Origin: Actinomycetes bacterium
Lineage (GTDB): Bacteria; Actinomycetota; Actinomycetes; Mycobacteriales; Mycobacteriaceae
DNA length: 64,000 nt
NCBI GenBank assembly: GCA_023418505.1
Contig: JAEZZR010000017.1
Span: 62,001 to 126,000 of the forward strand
Direction: 5' to 3'
Shown: in pieces, positions 1-9,259 of the stretch
Numbering within the stretch: position 1 is the stretch's first letter
Layout: each line of letters opens with the position of its first letter
Made by a program: the position numbers and the translations under genes
The notes under the pieces: model-generated
The model's database searches: none
What the model was told of the DNA's origin: nothing
Seen by the model: the letters and a program-made list of their open reading frames with translations, nothing else

Positions 1-60
1 TCTTAACAGCAAATTCCCACGAAATTTAGGGTATTTCACCACCCAAACCCTTAACTAAAG

Positions 61-95
61 GTAGGCTACATAATCAACCTACTTAAGGAGACACC
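61..95 (+). promoter_or_regulatory. Upstream region of the acyl-CoA oxidase-like gene
   Basis: A GTAGG (61-65) / CCTAC (78-82) inverted repeat flanks a TACATAAT stretch that could serve as a -10 element. A good ribosome binding site (AAGGAG, 85-90) follows. The repeat could be an operator for a fatty-acid regulator. That is inference from position only. Confidence 0.35.
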
Positions 96-2165
96 ATGAG
101 TGAATCTAAGTCTGAATCGACCAAGTCTCGGTACGAACGCTACCCAGCTGGCGAAGGCCCCGCGAAGCTTCCAGATCGCCCTGATCAAGCAACTTTGGCA
201 GCTACCGCCTACGAGTTGCAGAAGCTTTTGGATGGCGCTTGGGCAGACAAGCGCAACGAAGTACGCGAGTTGTTGAACGACCCTTACTTCAAGCCGCAGT
301 ATCAGCTTTCGATGGCAGAGGCTCGCGACGCTGTACTGCCGCGGTTGGAACGTTTCCGCGATACCAAAATTCCACATGGCGCTTTTAGCGCTGAATTTGG
401 TGGCACTGGCAAAGCAGGTGAAACGCTCACCGCGCTAGAAACCATTGGCCATGCCGACCTATCTCTAATGGTGAAGTCTGGTGTGCAGTGGGGTCTCTTC
501 GGCGGTGCCGTGGATAACCTAGGCACCGAGCGCCACGGTGAATTGATTCGCCAGATCATTGATCTCGAGCTGCTGGGCTGCTTTGCTATGACCGAACTTG
601 GCCACGGCTCTGACGTTCAGAACCTAGAGACCACCGCCACCTACGATGTGGCGCAGAAGCAGTTCATCGTGCACTCGCCTACGCCATCGGCGAAGAAGGT
701 CTATATCGGCAACGCTGCGTTGCACGGCCGTATGGCTGCTGTGTTCGCCCAACTGCACATTAAAGATGAAAACGGCGTGGTCTCGGAATCACACGGTGTG
801 CACACCATTTTGGTTCCCATCCGCGACGAAGAGGGCAACGCTTTGCCTGGTATCACCCTAGGAGATCACGGCCATAAGGGTGGCCTGCTGGGCGTAGATA
901 ACGGCACCATTTTGTTCGACAATGTTGCAGTTCCTCGCGAGAACTTGCTGAACCGTTTCGGTGATGTAGCAGAAGATGGCACCTACCACTCGCCTATCGA
1001 GTCTCGTAACCGTCGCTTCTTCACCATGCTGGGCACCCTGATTCGCGGTCGCATTTCTGTTGGTGCGGCTGCAGGTGCTGCTGCTCGTACTTCGCTGACG
1101 ATTGCAACGCGGTATGCCACCCGTCGTCGGCAGTTTGAAGGCCTGCCGGGTGAAGAAAAGCGTCTGATCGATCACCGCTCGCATCGTCTGCGCCTGCTGC
1201 CGCTAGTGGCGAAGTCTTACGCCCTGGCACTGTTGCAGAACAACATCATCGAGCGTATCGACGCCCGCGAGCAGGACATTGCCTCTGGCAAGTTGGATGT
1301 GGCGAACCCTACTGATGAAGAACAGTGGATTGGCCGCGAGATGGAATCCCTGGCTGCTGCAGTGAAGGTGGCATCGACGGATCACGCTACTCGCTCGATC
1401 CAGGAAGCCCGCGAGGCCTGCGGTGGTGCCGGCTACATGGCAGAAAACCTGCTGACTGTGTTCAAGGCAGACTCCGATGTGTTCACCACCTTCGAAGGTG
1501 ACAACACCGTATTGATTCAGATGGTGTCCAAGGAGCTACTGACCGCTTACTCCCGCGATCTATCGGAATTGGACCCATTGGGCATGCTGCGCTTCGGTGC
1601 AGAAAATGTCTCCGAGCTATTCATGCGTCGCACCCCTGTGACCACCACCGTGCAGTCGCTGCTTGACCGCGTCAGCGATCGCGATGAAACCGACCTATTC
1701 AACGCCGGCTACCAGGTGAAGCTGCTGCAGGATCGCGAAGCGAACATCTTGAAGTCTCTGGGCCGTCGTTTGCGCCCAGCAAAGAAGATGTCCAACGAAG
1801 ATGCGGTGCACGCGGTGGATCAGACCCAGGATCACTTGATCGCTTTGGGTCGAGCTCGTGTGGACACCCTGCAGCTGGAGGCTCTCGTGGATGCCGAAGC
1901 GAAGCTAGCGGATGATAATCCGGCCAAGCCAGTGCTCGAGCAAATCCGCAACCTGTTCGCGCTGTCGGTGATCAACCAGCATTCGGGTTGGTTCCAGGAG
2001 CAGAACATGGTCTCTGGTGGTCGCACGAAGGCGGCTCGTGCTGCGATTAACGACTTGGTTGACTCGCTAGCACCATGGGCAGATAGCCTGGTGGACGCGT
2101 TTGCAATTCCTGAAGCAATTGCCGATGTGCCAATGCTGAACGACGACGGAGTGGATCAGCGGTAG
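96..2165 (+). CDS. Acyl-CoA oxidase/dehydrogenase-like flavoprotein
   Basis: This 689-residue protein has acyl-CoA dehydrogenase-fold features and should perform the first, FAD-dependent oxidation of acyl-CoA in beta-oxidation. The motif GGAGYMAENLL followed by FEGDN near residue 467 is the pattern of acyl-CoA oxidase (ACOX)-type enzymes, with the Glu as likely catalytic base. The length, well above the roughly 380 residues of ordinary FadE proteins, fits an oxidase-like enzyme with an extra C-terminal helical domain. The next gene is an acyl-CoA synthetase on the same strand, so the pair suggests fatty-acid use. Oxidase versus dehydrogenase activity cannot be settled from sequence. Confidence 0.85.
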   Translation: MSESKSESTKSRYERYPAGEGPAKLPDRPDQATLAATAYELQKLLDGAWADKRNEVRELLNDPYFKPQYQLSMAEARDAVLPRLERFRDTKIPHGAFSAEFGGTGKAGETLTALETIGHADLSLMVKSGVQWGLFGGAVDNLGTERHGELIRQIIDLELLGCFAMTELGHGSDVQNLETTATYDVAQKQFIVHSPTPSAKKVYIGNAALHGRMAAVFAQLHIKDENGVVSESHGVHTILVPIRDEEGNALPGITLGDHGHKGGLLGVDNGTILFDNVAVPRENLLNRFGDVAEDGTYHSPIESRNRRFFTMLGTLIRGRISVGAAAGAAARTSLTIATRYATRRRQFEGLPGEEKRLIDHRSHRLRLLPLVAKSYALALLQNNIIERIDAREQDIASGKLDVANPTDEEQWIGREMESLAAAVKVASTDHATRSIQEAREACGGAGYMAENLLTVFKADSDVFTTFEGDNTVLIQMVSKELLTAYSRDLSELDPLGMLRFGAENVSELFMRRTPVTTTVQSLLDRVSDRDETDLFNAGYQVKLLQDREANILKSLGRRLRPAKKMSNEDAVHAVDQTQDHLIALGRARVDTLQLEALVDAEAKLADDNPAKPVLEQIRNLFALSVINQHSGWFQEQNMVSGGRTKAARAAINDLVDSLAPWADSLVDAFAIPEAIADVPMLNDDGVDQR

Positions 2166-2226
2166 TTCTAGCCGAGCTGCAGCACAGCTCGGTTAAAGCA
2201 ATCTTCGTTACATTCCGTACCTAATT

Positions 2227-2279
2227 TGTAACCGCATTGTTACATTTGTGTGAGAGTTTCTGCTATGATGGCTCTCACA
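2227..2279 (+). promoter_or_regulatory. Promoter of fadD with two inverted repeats
   Basis: TGTAAC-N6-GTTACA (2227-2244) is a perfect inverted repeat. A second one, TGTGAGAG (2249-2256) and CTCTCACA (2272-2279), brackets an extended -10 box TGCTATGAT (2261-2269). A repressor bound at either repeat would block the promoter. The regulator is not in the window; a TetR- or GntR-type lipid regulator is a guess. Confidence 0.55.
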
Positions 2280-2384
2280 TTGCAATTTTTAGTTGCTCAA
2301 AACGACTTGTTCCACTTGGCTAATGTTGCTACAGTGACTGCTGTTACTAATGTGACTGTTGAATTTTATGGAGGTTAACCGCCC

Positions 2385-4064
2385 ATGTCTTCAGAGATGT
2401 CCCCTCCGAAGGTGCCCACTCTGTTCCAAACTTTGGCATTCTTTAAGTCTGTAAAGCCGACTCTGGGCAGCGGCGCTTTCTACATGACGCCAAAGATGGT
2501 TCCAGGCCTCCTAAAAACCCTTCTGCGGTGGAAGTTCGCAGTCTCTGGTTTGATCCGCTTGGGCGCGCAGCGTTATCCCGATCGTTTGGCGCTTGTCGAC
2601 GATTATGGCGAGCTAACCTACACCGAGCTAGACGCGCAAAACGAACGTCTTGCTCGGGCTCTGATGGATCGTGGGCTTACCTCTAAATCTGCCTTCGGCG
2701 TCATCGCTCGTAACGGCCGCGGCATCATCCAGCCCATGGCTGTGAAGGGCTTCACCGGCGCCGAGATCATGCTGATGAATATTGGATCTTCTATCCAGCA
2801 GATCGAAGGCATCATCGAGCAGAACAACGTTAGCTTCCTATTCATTGACGATGAGTTCTTGGATCGCGCTCCACTGGATCGCGAAGGCCTAACCATCGTG
2901 GTTACTGCTATCGACGATCCAGCTACCCGCGACTTCGCTAAGAAGCACGACAATGTGCTGCTGATGGAAGATCTGATTGCTGAAGGTGGCAAGACCGAGC
3001 TAGAGCACAAGCCAGAGCAAGGTCGCATCATCATCATGTCTTCGGGTACTACCGGCTTGCCAAAGGGTGTGCTGCGCAACGAGCCAAAGACCCCAGCCAC
3101 CATTGGTGCGATCGCCGATCGTATTCCATGGCGTCGCAATCTGACTGTGCATCAGTCCGCTTCGATGTTCCACGCCTGGGGCTGGGCAAATGTGATCATT
3201 GCTATGGTCACTGGTGCCACCCTGATCACCATGCGCCGTTTCGATCCAAACAAGATGGTTGATCAGTGTGAAAAGTACCAGGCTAACGCCATTATTTCCG
3301 CTGCTATCTTCTTGCGCCAGTTCAAGGATTCCTTGGATAAGCGCCCAGAAAGCAAGGTCGGCCCATTTGAGTTCATCGTCTCTTCGGGCAATGCAATTCC
3401 AGGCTGGTTGGTAAGTGCTCTCACCCACCGCTTCGGCCCAGTGGTTTGTAACTTCTATGGCTCCACTGAAGCTGGCGTGACCTCTATTGCTTCTGGCCCA
3501 GAGCTGGCGTTGCGCCCAGAATCTGCCGGACGTCCAACCTTGAGTACCTGCGTGCGCATCCTGGATGAAGATGGCAAGGAAGTCCCACGCGGCACCGTTG
3601 GTTTGTTGCACACGGCTCAGGAACTTTCCTTTATTGGTTACCTAAACCCGAAGGACAAGTTCCAGACCGTCGATGGCCTGTTCCAGATCGGCGACCTAGC
3701 TCGCATGGATGAAGAAGGCTACCTGTACATCTGTGGCCGTGCGGACGACATGGTGATCAAGGGTGGCGAGAACGTCTTCCCACGCGAGATCGAAGAGCTA
3801 CTCGGACCAATCCCAGGCATCGGTGACATCTACTGCCGTGGCATGCAGAACGACGAAATTGTCGCTGACCTCTACCTTTACATCGTGCGCGATAGCTCGA
3901 AGCAAGGCCAGGATCTCACCGCAGAGATGCTGCAGGATTACTGCCGCGAAAACCTTGCCGATCACTCGGTACCAGACAAGGTCTTCTTCGTCGATCGCCT
4001 ACCTCGCAATGCAGTGGGCAAGGTAGTGCCTCGCGAAATCGACAAGATGATGGGCGAACACTAA
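2385..4064 (+). CDS. Fatty-acyl-CoA synthetase (AMP-binding, FadD type)
   Basis: This 559-residue adenylate-forming enzyme should activate fatty acids to acyl-CoA with ATP and CoA. Visible motifs are the P-loop-like MSSGTTGLPKG (about 218-229), YGSTEAG (about 357), the hinge GRADDMVIKGGENVFP (about 450) and a C-terminal NAVGKVVPRE with the catalytic Lys. The ATG is preceded by GGAGGTTAACC. It follows the acyl-CoA oxidase-like gene but has its own promoter region of about 220 bases with two inverted repeats. Substrate chain length is not readable from the sequence. Confidence 0.9.
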   Translation: MSSEMSPPKVPTLFQTLAFFKSVKPTLGSGAFYMTPKMVPGLLKTLLRWKFAVSGLIRLGAQRYPDRLALVDDYGELTYTELDAQNERLARALMDRGLTSKSAFGVIARNGRGIIQPMAVKGFTGAEIMLMNIGSSIQQIEGIIEQNNVSFLFIDDEFLDRAPLDREGLTIVVTAIDDPATRDFAKKHDNVLLMEDLIAEGGKTELEHKPEQGRIIIMSSGTTGLPKGVLRNEPKTPATIGAIADRIPWRRNLTVHQSASMFHAWGWANVIIAMVTGATLITMRRFDPNKMVDQCEKYQANAIISAAIFLRQFKDSLDKRPESKVGPFEFIVSSGNAIPGWLVSALTHRFGPVVCNFYGSTEAGVTSIASGPELALRPESAGRPTLSTCVRILDEDGKEVPRGTVGLLHTAQELSFIGYLNPKDKFQTVDGLFQIGDLARMDEEGYLYICGRADDMVIKGGENVFPREIEELLGPIPGIGDIYCRGMQNDEIVADLYLYIVRDSSKQGQDLTAEMLQDYCRENLADHSVPDKVFFVDRLPRNAVGKVVPREIDKMMGEH

Positions 4065-4092
4065 GGCTTGGATCACGGATCTGAAGCCTTAG
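4061..4092. terminator. Hairpin between convergent fadD and SDR genes
   Basis: CTAAGGCTT (4061-4069) pairs with AAGCCTTAG (4084-4092), with an inner GATC-acg-GATC stem. It lies between convergent genes and probably ends transcription from both sides. It lacks a strong T tract. Confidence 0.5.
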
Positions 4093-4114
4093 GTCTAGGT
4101 TTAAGGCTCGAACC

Positions 4115-4867
4115 CTAAGCTCGGGGCCGCACCGACACCTCGTCGACATTGCAATCCCAACCCGCATCCACGCTTAAGCGCACCGCTTTCGCAATGGAGG
4201 CGGGTTGTACGTATTTTGCACCGTCGTAATCTTCCGCACCTTGGATCTCTACCTGCATATCGGTATCTACTCGACCCGGATGCACCGAGCTAACTCGCAC
4301 CTCGCCACGCTCTTCTTCCCGCAACGCATCCGTAAACGCCCGCAGCGCAAACTTCGACGCTGCGTACGCACCCGTGGTTGGCGAAGCGCGGAAACCCGAA
4401 CCCGAATTAATCGTGACCACCATGCCCTTGCTGGCACGCAATAATGGCAACGCCAGGCGCGTGAGCTCTGCTACCGCAGCCACATTGAGGTTCAGCACAC
4501 GCATCCAATCTGCATGGCTGAGCTCTTCTACAGCACCGCCGGCATAGATACCTGCCGAATGCACCACCACATCTAAGCGCGCACCATCGGTAAAGACGCG
4601 CTGGAACTCCGCAGCCAGCTGCTCTGGATCAGATAAATCGGCGACAAAGACCTCTGCCGATTCACATTCCCGGGCGACCTTTTCTGCGTTTTCCTTCGTG
4701 GTAGCACCGACAATCACGTGGTGGTCTTTCGCCAAATCCGCCACCACGGCTTTACCGATGCCGCGGCTACCGCCGGTTACTAAAGCCACTGGGCGCTGGT
4801 TTCCCGCACCTGCCCGGCCTGCCTGTACTGCCTGCCCTGTCTGCTGCGCTGCTTGCTCACTCATCAT
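4115..4867 (-). CDS. Short-chain dehydrogenase/reductase
   Basis: A 250-residue classical SDR oxidoreductase. The cofactor motif TGGSRGIG is at residues 31-38, HSAG at 103-106, and the catalytic Ser (NSGSG, about 155) with YAASK (Y168, K172) is intact, so it should be active with NAD(P)H. The first 25 residues are a Gln/Ala/Gly-rich extension before the Rossmann fold. The start overlaps the stop of the upstream SDR by 11 bases, so translation is probably coupled and the two enzymes may act together. Substrate unknown. Confidence 0.85.
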   Translation of the reverse strand: MMSEQAAQQTGQAVQAGRAGAGNQRPVALVTGGSRGIGKAVVADLAKDHHVIVGATTKENAEKVARECESAEVFVADLSDPEQLAAEFQRVFTDGARLDVVVHSAGIYAGGAVEELSHADWMRVLNLNVAAVAELTRLALPLLRASKGMVVTINSGSGFRASPTTGAYAASKFALRAFTDALREEERGEVRVSSVHPGRVDTDMQVEIQGAEDYDGAKYVQPASIAKAVRLSVDAGWDCNVDEVSVRPRA

Positions 4868-5609
4868 CTAATCCTTTCGGCTTTGCCCCCACCTGGTCGA
4901 TAGGGGTTACTTGTAGAAAATCGATATTCACTCGCGGCGGACGGGTTGCTACAAAAACGATGATTTCCGCAACGTCGTCAGCTGTCAGTGATTGCACTCC
5001 TGCATACACGGCATCGGCCTGGGTGGCATCTCCGTCGAAACGCACCAGAGAGAAATCGGTGTGGACGCGGCCGGGATCGACTTCTGTCACCCACACCCCA
5101 GTTTCCGCGATCTCCTGGCGTAGCACTTCCGTCAAGGCTCGCTCGCCGTGCTTAGCCGCGTTGTAGCCCGCGCCACCGGGATAAACCTGGCGTCCTGCCA
5201 CGGAACCCACGGTGACAATGCACCCCTGCGTGGTAGTCAGCTGTGGCAGCAGTGCGCGGGTAACCCGCAACGTTCCCAGCACGTTGACCTCGTACATCCA
5301 GCGCCACTTTTCCTCCACGGCGTCGGCGACACTTTCCATCCCCCACGCACCACCGGCATTGTTGACCAACACGTCTACGCCACCCAGATCGGCGGTGAAC
5401 TGCTTCAATGCCGCGACATCGTCATCGGAAGTGACATCCACCGCCACAGCATGGGCGGTACCGCCTGCTTCGAGGATCTCCTGAACCACCTGATCGAGGC
5501 GCTCTTGCCGACGCGCAGCCAGCACCACGGTAAACCCCGCAGCACCAAAAGCGCGCGCTGTGGCTGCCCCAATTCCCGACGAGGCACCCGTTACTACCGC
5601 TACTGCCAT
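4857..5609 (-). CDS. Short-chain dehydrogenase/reductase
   Basis: A classical SDR of about 250 residues with TGASSGIG near the N-terminus, NNAGGAW after strand 4 and YNAAKHG as the catalytic YxxxK. The start at 5609 (MAVAVVTG) is preferred over the upstream ATG at 5639 because GGAAGGAAG lies eight bases before it. It is the first gene of a two-SDR operon transcribed away from the dienoyl-CoA reductase gene. The 5' region carries a 10-bp tandem repeat. The substrate is unknown; nearby fatty-acid genes make a lipid-derived carbonyl plausible. Confidence 0.85.
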   Translation of the reverse strand: MAVAVVTGASSGIGAATARAFGAAGFTVVLAARRQERLDQVVQEILEAGGTAHAVAVDVTSDDDVAALKQFTADLGGVDVLVNNAGGAWGMESVADAVEEKWRWMYEVNVLGTLRVTRALLPQLTTTQGCIVTVGSVAGRQVYPGGAGYNAAKHGERALTEVLRQEIAETGVWVTEVDPGRVHTDFSLVRFDGDATQADAVYAGVQSLTADDVAEIIVFVATRPPRVNIDFLQVTPIDQVGAKPKGLDDE

Positions 5610-5630
5610 AGGTGTTGCTTCCTTCCCATG

Positions 5631-5680
5631 TTGGTTCAAGTTGATTCAAGTTGATTCAAGTTGATTCATGTTGGTTGAAC
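5631..5680. repeat. 10-bp tandem repeat, five copies
   Basis: Five head-to-tail copies of a TTGATTCAAG-like unit; the two central ones are perfect and the outer ones carry one to three changes. They lie between the divergent SDR and dienoyl-CoA reductase genes. The exact one-helical-turn period suggests either a repeated protein-binding site or a slippage-prone spacer. Confidence 0.8.
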
Positions 5681-5749
5681 ACCAGAATCTGACACCACAG
5701 TCTATGGAAAAGACCACACCAGGGCAGTGAAAGCTGGAATAATACGGCC

Positions 5750-7915
5750 ATGGCCCACCCTGTAGAAAACCCTGCTACTACCGCAGCCCAGCCCGGCTCG
5801 GTAGAGTTTCCGCACCTGCTATCCCCGTTGCAGGTTGGCGCGATTGAACTGCGCAACCGGCTGGTAATGGGGTCGATGCACTCTGGCTTAGAGGATCGCA
5901 TCCGCGATATTCCGAAGCTGGCCGCGTATCTGGGCAGGCGCGCCGAAGGTGGCGTTGGTTTGATTGTTACTGGCGGTTTCGCGCCGAACATCGAAGGTTG
6001 GTTGACTCCCGCCGGTTCCATGATGGCAAGCAAGCGCATGGCACGTGCTCACCAGGAGGTCACTTCGGCGGTGCACGCTCACGACGGGCGTATCGTGCTG
6101 CAAATTCTTCATGCCGGTCGGTACAGCTATAGTCCGTTGGCGCGTTCGGCTTCCTCGACGAAGTCGCCGATTAGCCCATTCAAAGCCCGCGAGCTTTCGG
6201 GCTTCGACATCAAGCGAACCATCGGGGCTTATGTACGGGCCGCAAAGTTGGCAAAATTGGCTGGCTACGATGGCATCGAGATCATGGGTTCCGAGGGCTA
6301 CCTGCTGAACCAATTCTTGGCCGAGCGCACCAACCACCGCAGCGACCATTGGGGTGGTTCGGCTCAAGCTCGCATGCAGTTGCCGCTAGAGATCGTTCGA
6401 CGCACCCGCGCTGAGGTGGGCGAAGATTTCCTGATCCAGTACCGGATTTCTTTGCTGGACTTGGTGGAAGGTGGCCAGTCCTGGTCAGAGATCACCGACC
6501 TGGCTAATGGTTTGGCTGCCGCTGGGGTGGATATTTTCAACACTGGTATCGGCTGGCATGAGGCGCGCATCCCTACGATCGTCACATCGGTGCCACGGGC
6601 AGCGTTTGCCGACGTCACTGCGAAACTGCGCCGCGAGGTTCCCGTTCCAGTGGCTGCTTCGAACCGCATTAACAGCCCGGTTACCGCTGAAAAGCTGATT
6701 GCTTCCGGTAGCGCCGACCTGGTGTCTATGGCGCGGCCACTGTTGGCAGATCCCGATTTCCTGGCCAAGACCGCGGCCGGCCGCGCCGATGAGATCAACA
6801 TGTGTATTGCCTGCAACCAGGCGTGCTTGGATCACACGTTTAAGAATCAGCGCGCCACTTGCCTGGTGAATCCGAAGGCTGCTTACGAAACGGAGTTGGT
6901 CACCCTTCCCGTGCGCACCCAGGCCGCCAAGCGCGTGGCGGTAATTGGCGCTGGCGTGGCTGGTTTGGCGTACGCAGAGACCGCCGCCACGCGTGGGCAT
7001 CAGGTGGAGGTTTTCGAAGCTAACGACGAAATTGGCGGCCAATTCCTCCTAGCCGCCAAGATTCCTGGCAAGGAAGAATATGCCAATACCTTGCCGTATT
7101 TCGCGCGGCGCCTAGAGGTTCTAGATGTTGCCGTACATACCGGCCGCCGGGTGACCGTAAGCGAATTGCTCAATCCCACCGATGGCAGCACTCCTTTCGA
7201 CCACGTGGTGGTAGCTACCGGTGTGAACCCGCGCATTCCGAAAATCCCTGGGATTGATCATCCAAAGGTAGTGGCTTACGACGAATTACTTTCCGGCCGG
7301 GCAACCGCTGGCAAGCGCGTGGCTGTTATCGGTGCTGGTGGCATTGGCGTGGATGTCTCTGAGTACTTAACCCGCGAGCCGAATATCTCTGTTGAAGAGT
7401 GGAAGAAAGAGTGGGGTGTCTGCGATCCCGCTGAAGCTCGTGCTGGTTTAACCAAGCCAGAGATCGAAAAGCCAGAACGCGAGGTACATCTGTTGCAGCG
7501 TAAAACCTCGCGCATTGGCGCTGGTTTGGGTAAAACCACCGGCTGGGTGCATCGCGCTGAGTTGAAGAAGGCGGGCGTACGCCAGTGGACGGGTGTGACT
7601 TACGAACGCATCGACGACGACGGCTTGCACATCACCGTTGCCGCGGACGAGGCAACCGGCGACACAACTAGCGATGCAGCTAGCAATACCCCTGCAGAGC
7701 GCAAACCAGTGGTGCTCGACGTGGATACCATTGTGATTTGCACTGGCCAGGAATCAAACCTGGCAGCACTGGGTGCGCTCGATGCAGAGGTGATTAAGAA
7801 TTCCTCCGCGGAAGCGGACACCCGAGTCACCATCATCGGTGGTGCGGATGTGGCGGCCGAGCTGGATGCCAAACGAGCCATCCGCCAAGCCGTGATCGAA
7901 GCGCAGGCGCTCTAG
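5750..7915 (+). CDS. 2,4-dienoyl-CoA reductase-like NADH:flavin oxidoreductase
   Basis: This 721-residue protein has the FadH / old-yellow-enzyme architecture: an N-terminal FMN TIM barrel (about 20-345), a 4Fe-4S cluster site CIACNQAC with a later Cys in ATCLVNP, then FAD/NAD(P) domains with GAGVAGLAYAE and GAGGIGVD. In the family it reduces 2,4-dienoyl-CoA made during unsaturated fatty-acid oxidation. A -10-like TAATAC lies just before the ATG, which suggests a leaderless or nearly leaderless mRNA. A related family member acting on another enone is possible. Confidence 0.85.
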   Translation: MAHPVENPATTAAQPGSVEFPHLLSPLQVGAIELRNRLVMGSMHSGLEDRIRDIPKLAAYLGRRAEGGVGLIVTGGFAPNIEGWLTPAGSMMASKRMARAHQEVTSAVHAHDGRIVLQILHAGRYSYSPLARSASSTKSPISPFKARELSGFDIKRTIGAYVRAAKLAKLAGYDGIEIMGSEGYLLNQFLAERTNHRSDHWGGSAQARMQLPLEIVRRTRAEVGEDFLIQYRISLLDLVEGGQSWSEITDLANGLAAAGVDIFNTGIGWHEARIPTIVTSVPRAAFADVTAKLRREVPVPVAASNRINSPVTAEKLIASGSADLVSMARPLLADPDFLAKTAAGRADEINMCIACNQACLDHTFKNQRATCLVNPKAAYETELVTLPVRTQAAKRVAVIGAGVAGLAYAETAATRGHQVEVFEANDEIGGQFLLAAKIPGKEEYANTLPYFARRLEVLDVAVHTGRRVTVSELLNPTDGSTPFDHVVVATGVNPRIPKIPGIDHPKVVAYDELLSGRATAGKRVAVIGAGGIGVDVSEYLTREPNISVEEWKKEWGVCDPAEARAGLTKPEIEKPEREVHLLQRKTSRIGAGLGKTTGWVHRAELKKAGVRQWTGVTYERIDDDGLHITVAADEATGDTTSDAASNTPAERKPVVLDVDTIVICTGQESNLAALGALDAEVIKNSSAEADTRVTIIGGADVAAELDAKRAIRQAVIEAQAL

Positions 7916-7967
7916 TGTCAGGCCGCGCGTATTAGGCCGCGCCTGCTCCTCGGCAATAGTCTGAGGG

Positions 7968-8711
7968 CTACTGCCCTTTTGGCTGGTAGTAGTCCTGGTG
8001 GACCATATCGTCGTAAGTAAATCGGCCTGGGTGAGTTGGTTCTTCGGCTGGCTCACCAACGGCGAGCAATAGTGCGACCGCGGTGTCGTCGACAGGCTCG
8101 ATATTCAGGGCTTCCTTGACGGCGGCTTCATCGAAGCCCGTCATCAGCGAGGTCGCCCAACCGAAATCAACTGCTGCCACCATCGCGAAGCTGGCAGCGA
8201 TCATGGCGTCGCGGATGGCGAACTCACGGCTCAAGCCTGCAGCCGCACGCACTTGCTGGAAGTTGGTGATGGTCTGCTTTTTGTTCTCTGCGAACTCTTC
8301 GTCCCACAAGCCAGAGGCTAGATTACGTTCGATCAACTCCGACAAGTGGCGCTGCCAAGCAGAAGGCTCGGCGACAAAAACCAGCACTAAAGGTGCACCC
8401 TTAACCTGCTTTTGGTGGCCAGCGGCTGCGGAAAGCTTCTCTTTGGCTTCCTCGCTTTGCACGGCGATCATCGACCATTGCTGCAGGTTAAAGGCACTCG
8501 GTGCTTCCAGAATCAGATCGAGGAACTCGCGGACGTCCTTTTCTGGCAGAGGGTTACCGGTGTATTTCCGAGTCGCCCGGCGCGCCCGGATAATGTCGCG
8601 CACGCTGCGAGTAGTGGTGGCTGCGCTGGCGGTATCGTCGCTAGCTACGGTCGAATTAGTTGAGATGTCATCATTGTTCATGTCTGCCACCATACTCGTT
8701 ACACCTGCCAT
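7968..8711 (-). CDS. Nitroreductase family protein
   Basis: A 247-residue FMN-dependent nitroreductase-fold protein. The signature RRATRKYTGNPLPEKDV and EAPSAFNLQQW are the FMN-binding segments of the family, which uses NAD(P)H to reduce nitro or quinone-like substrates. The N-terminal 30 residues are low complexity. Starts at 8711, 8693 (GGCAGG ten bases upstream) or 8681 are possible; 8711 would overlap the ogt stop. It is the last gene of an overlapping hydrolase-ogt-nitroreductase run, which hints at detoxification or alkylation/oxidation repair. Confidence 0.8.
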   Translation of the reverse strand: MAGVTSMVADMNNDDISTNSTVASDDTASAATTTRSVRDIIRARRATRKYTGNPLPEKDVREFLDLILEAPSAFNLQQWSMIAVQSEEAKEKLSAAAGHQKQVKGAPLVLVFVAEPSAWQRHLSELIERNLASGLWDEEFAENKKQTITNFQQVRAAAGLSREFAIRDAMIAASFAMVAAVDFGWATSLMTGFDEAAVKEALNIEPVDDTAVALLLAVGEPAEEPTHPGRFTYDDMVHQDYYQPKGQ

Positions 8712-9259
8712 CCTTCATGGCGCAGCAACCAGCGTTTCCTCGCTACCGGAGGCATCTCGGCGGATTCTGGGGCGCCAAGTTCACTACTTCCCAGGAACCC
8801 ACCCACATCGCGTGCACTAAAACTTGCGGGCACCACACGATGGCACGGAATCACCAAAGGCACTGGGTTATGGGCACATGCGCTGCCGACGGCTCGAGCA
8901 GCCTTCGGCGAACCCACCAGCTTTGCCAATTCCCCATAGGTAACTACCTGGCCGAATGGCACCTGCTGTAACGCGGCTAAAACTTGTCCGCGAAACGGGG
9001 TGCTATCCGCGCCAGCCCCACCCGACAGCACTGATTCATCCAACGGGATCGCAAGCTCAGTGCGTGAGCCTGCAAAATATTGCTGCAGTTGTTCGGCAGC
9101 CTGCTCCAGGATGGCTTGGGCTGGATCGGCGTGCGCTGGATCCTCGCCAGGCCCACCCGGCGCGCCAAGCCTGCCGAAAGTTACCCCAACCAGGCCAGTA
9201 GCACTGGCCTTTAGAGTAACTGTGCCAATCGGTGTGGCTAGCTCTGCTGTTCTAGCCAT
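8699..9259 (-). CDS. ogt: Methylated-DNA--protein-cysteine methyltransferase
   Basis: A 186-residue suicide DNA repair protein that moves methyl groups from O6-methylguanine to its own cysteine. The active-site motif IPCHRVV (Cys139) and the upstream YGELAKLVGSPKAARAVG helix-turn-helix segment are clear. It is slightly longer than typical Ogt owing to a Pro/Gly/Ala-rich insert near residues 32-48. Its start overlaps the 3' end of the upstream alpha/beta hydrolase gene by 22 bases, so it is translated from the same message. Confidence 0.92.
   Translation of the reverse strand: MARTAELATPIGTVTLKASATGLVGVTFGRLGAPGGPGEDPAHADPAQAILEQAAEQLQQYFAGSRTELAIPLDESVLSGGAGADSTPFRGQVLAALQQVPFGQVVTYGELAKLVGSPKAARAVGSACAHNPVPLVIPCHRVVPASFSARDVGGFLGSSELGAPESAEMPPVARKRWLLRHEGWQV

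Noticed and set aside
5631..5680. Short CRISPR-like array
   Set aside because: Units are 10 bases and directly adjacent with no spacers; no cas genes are in the window.
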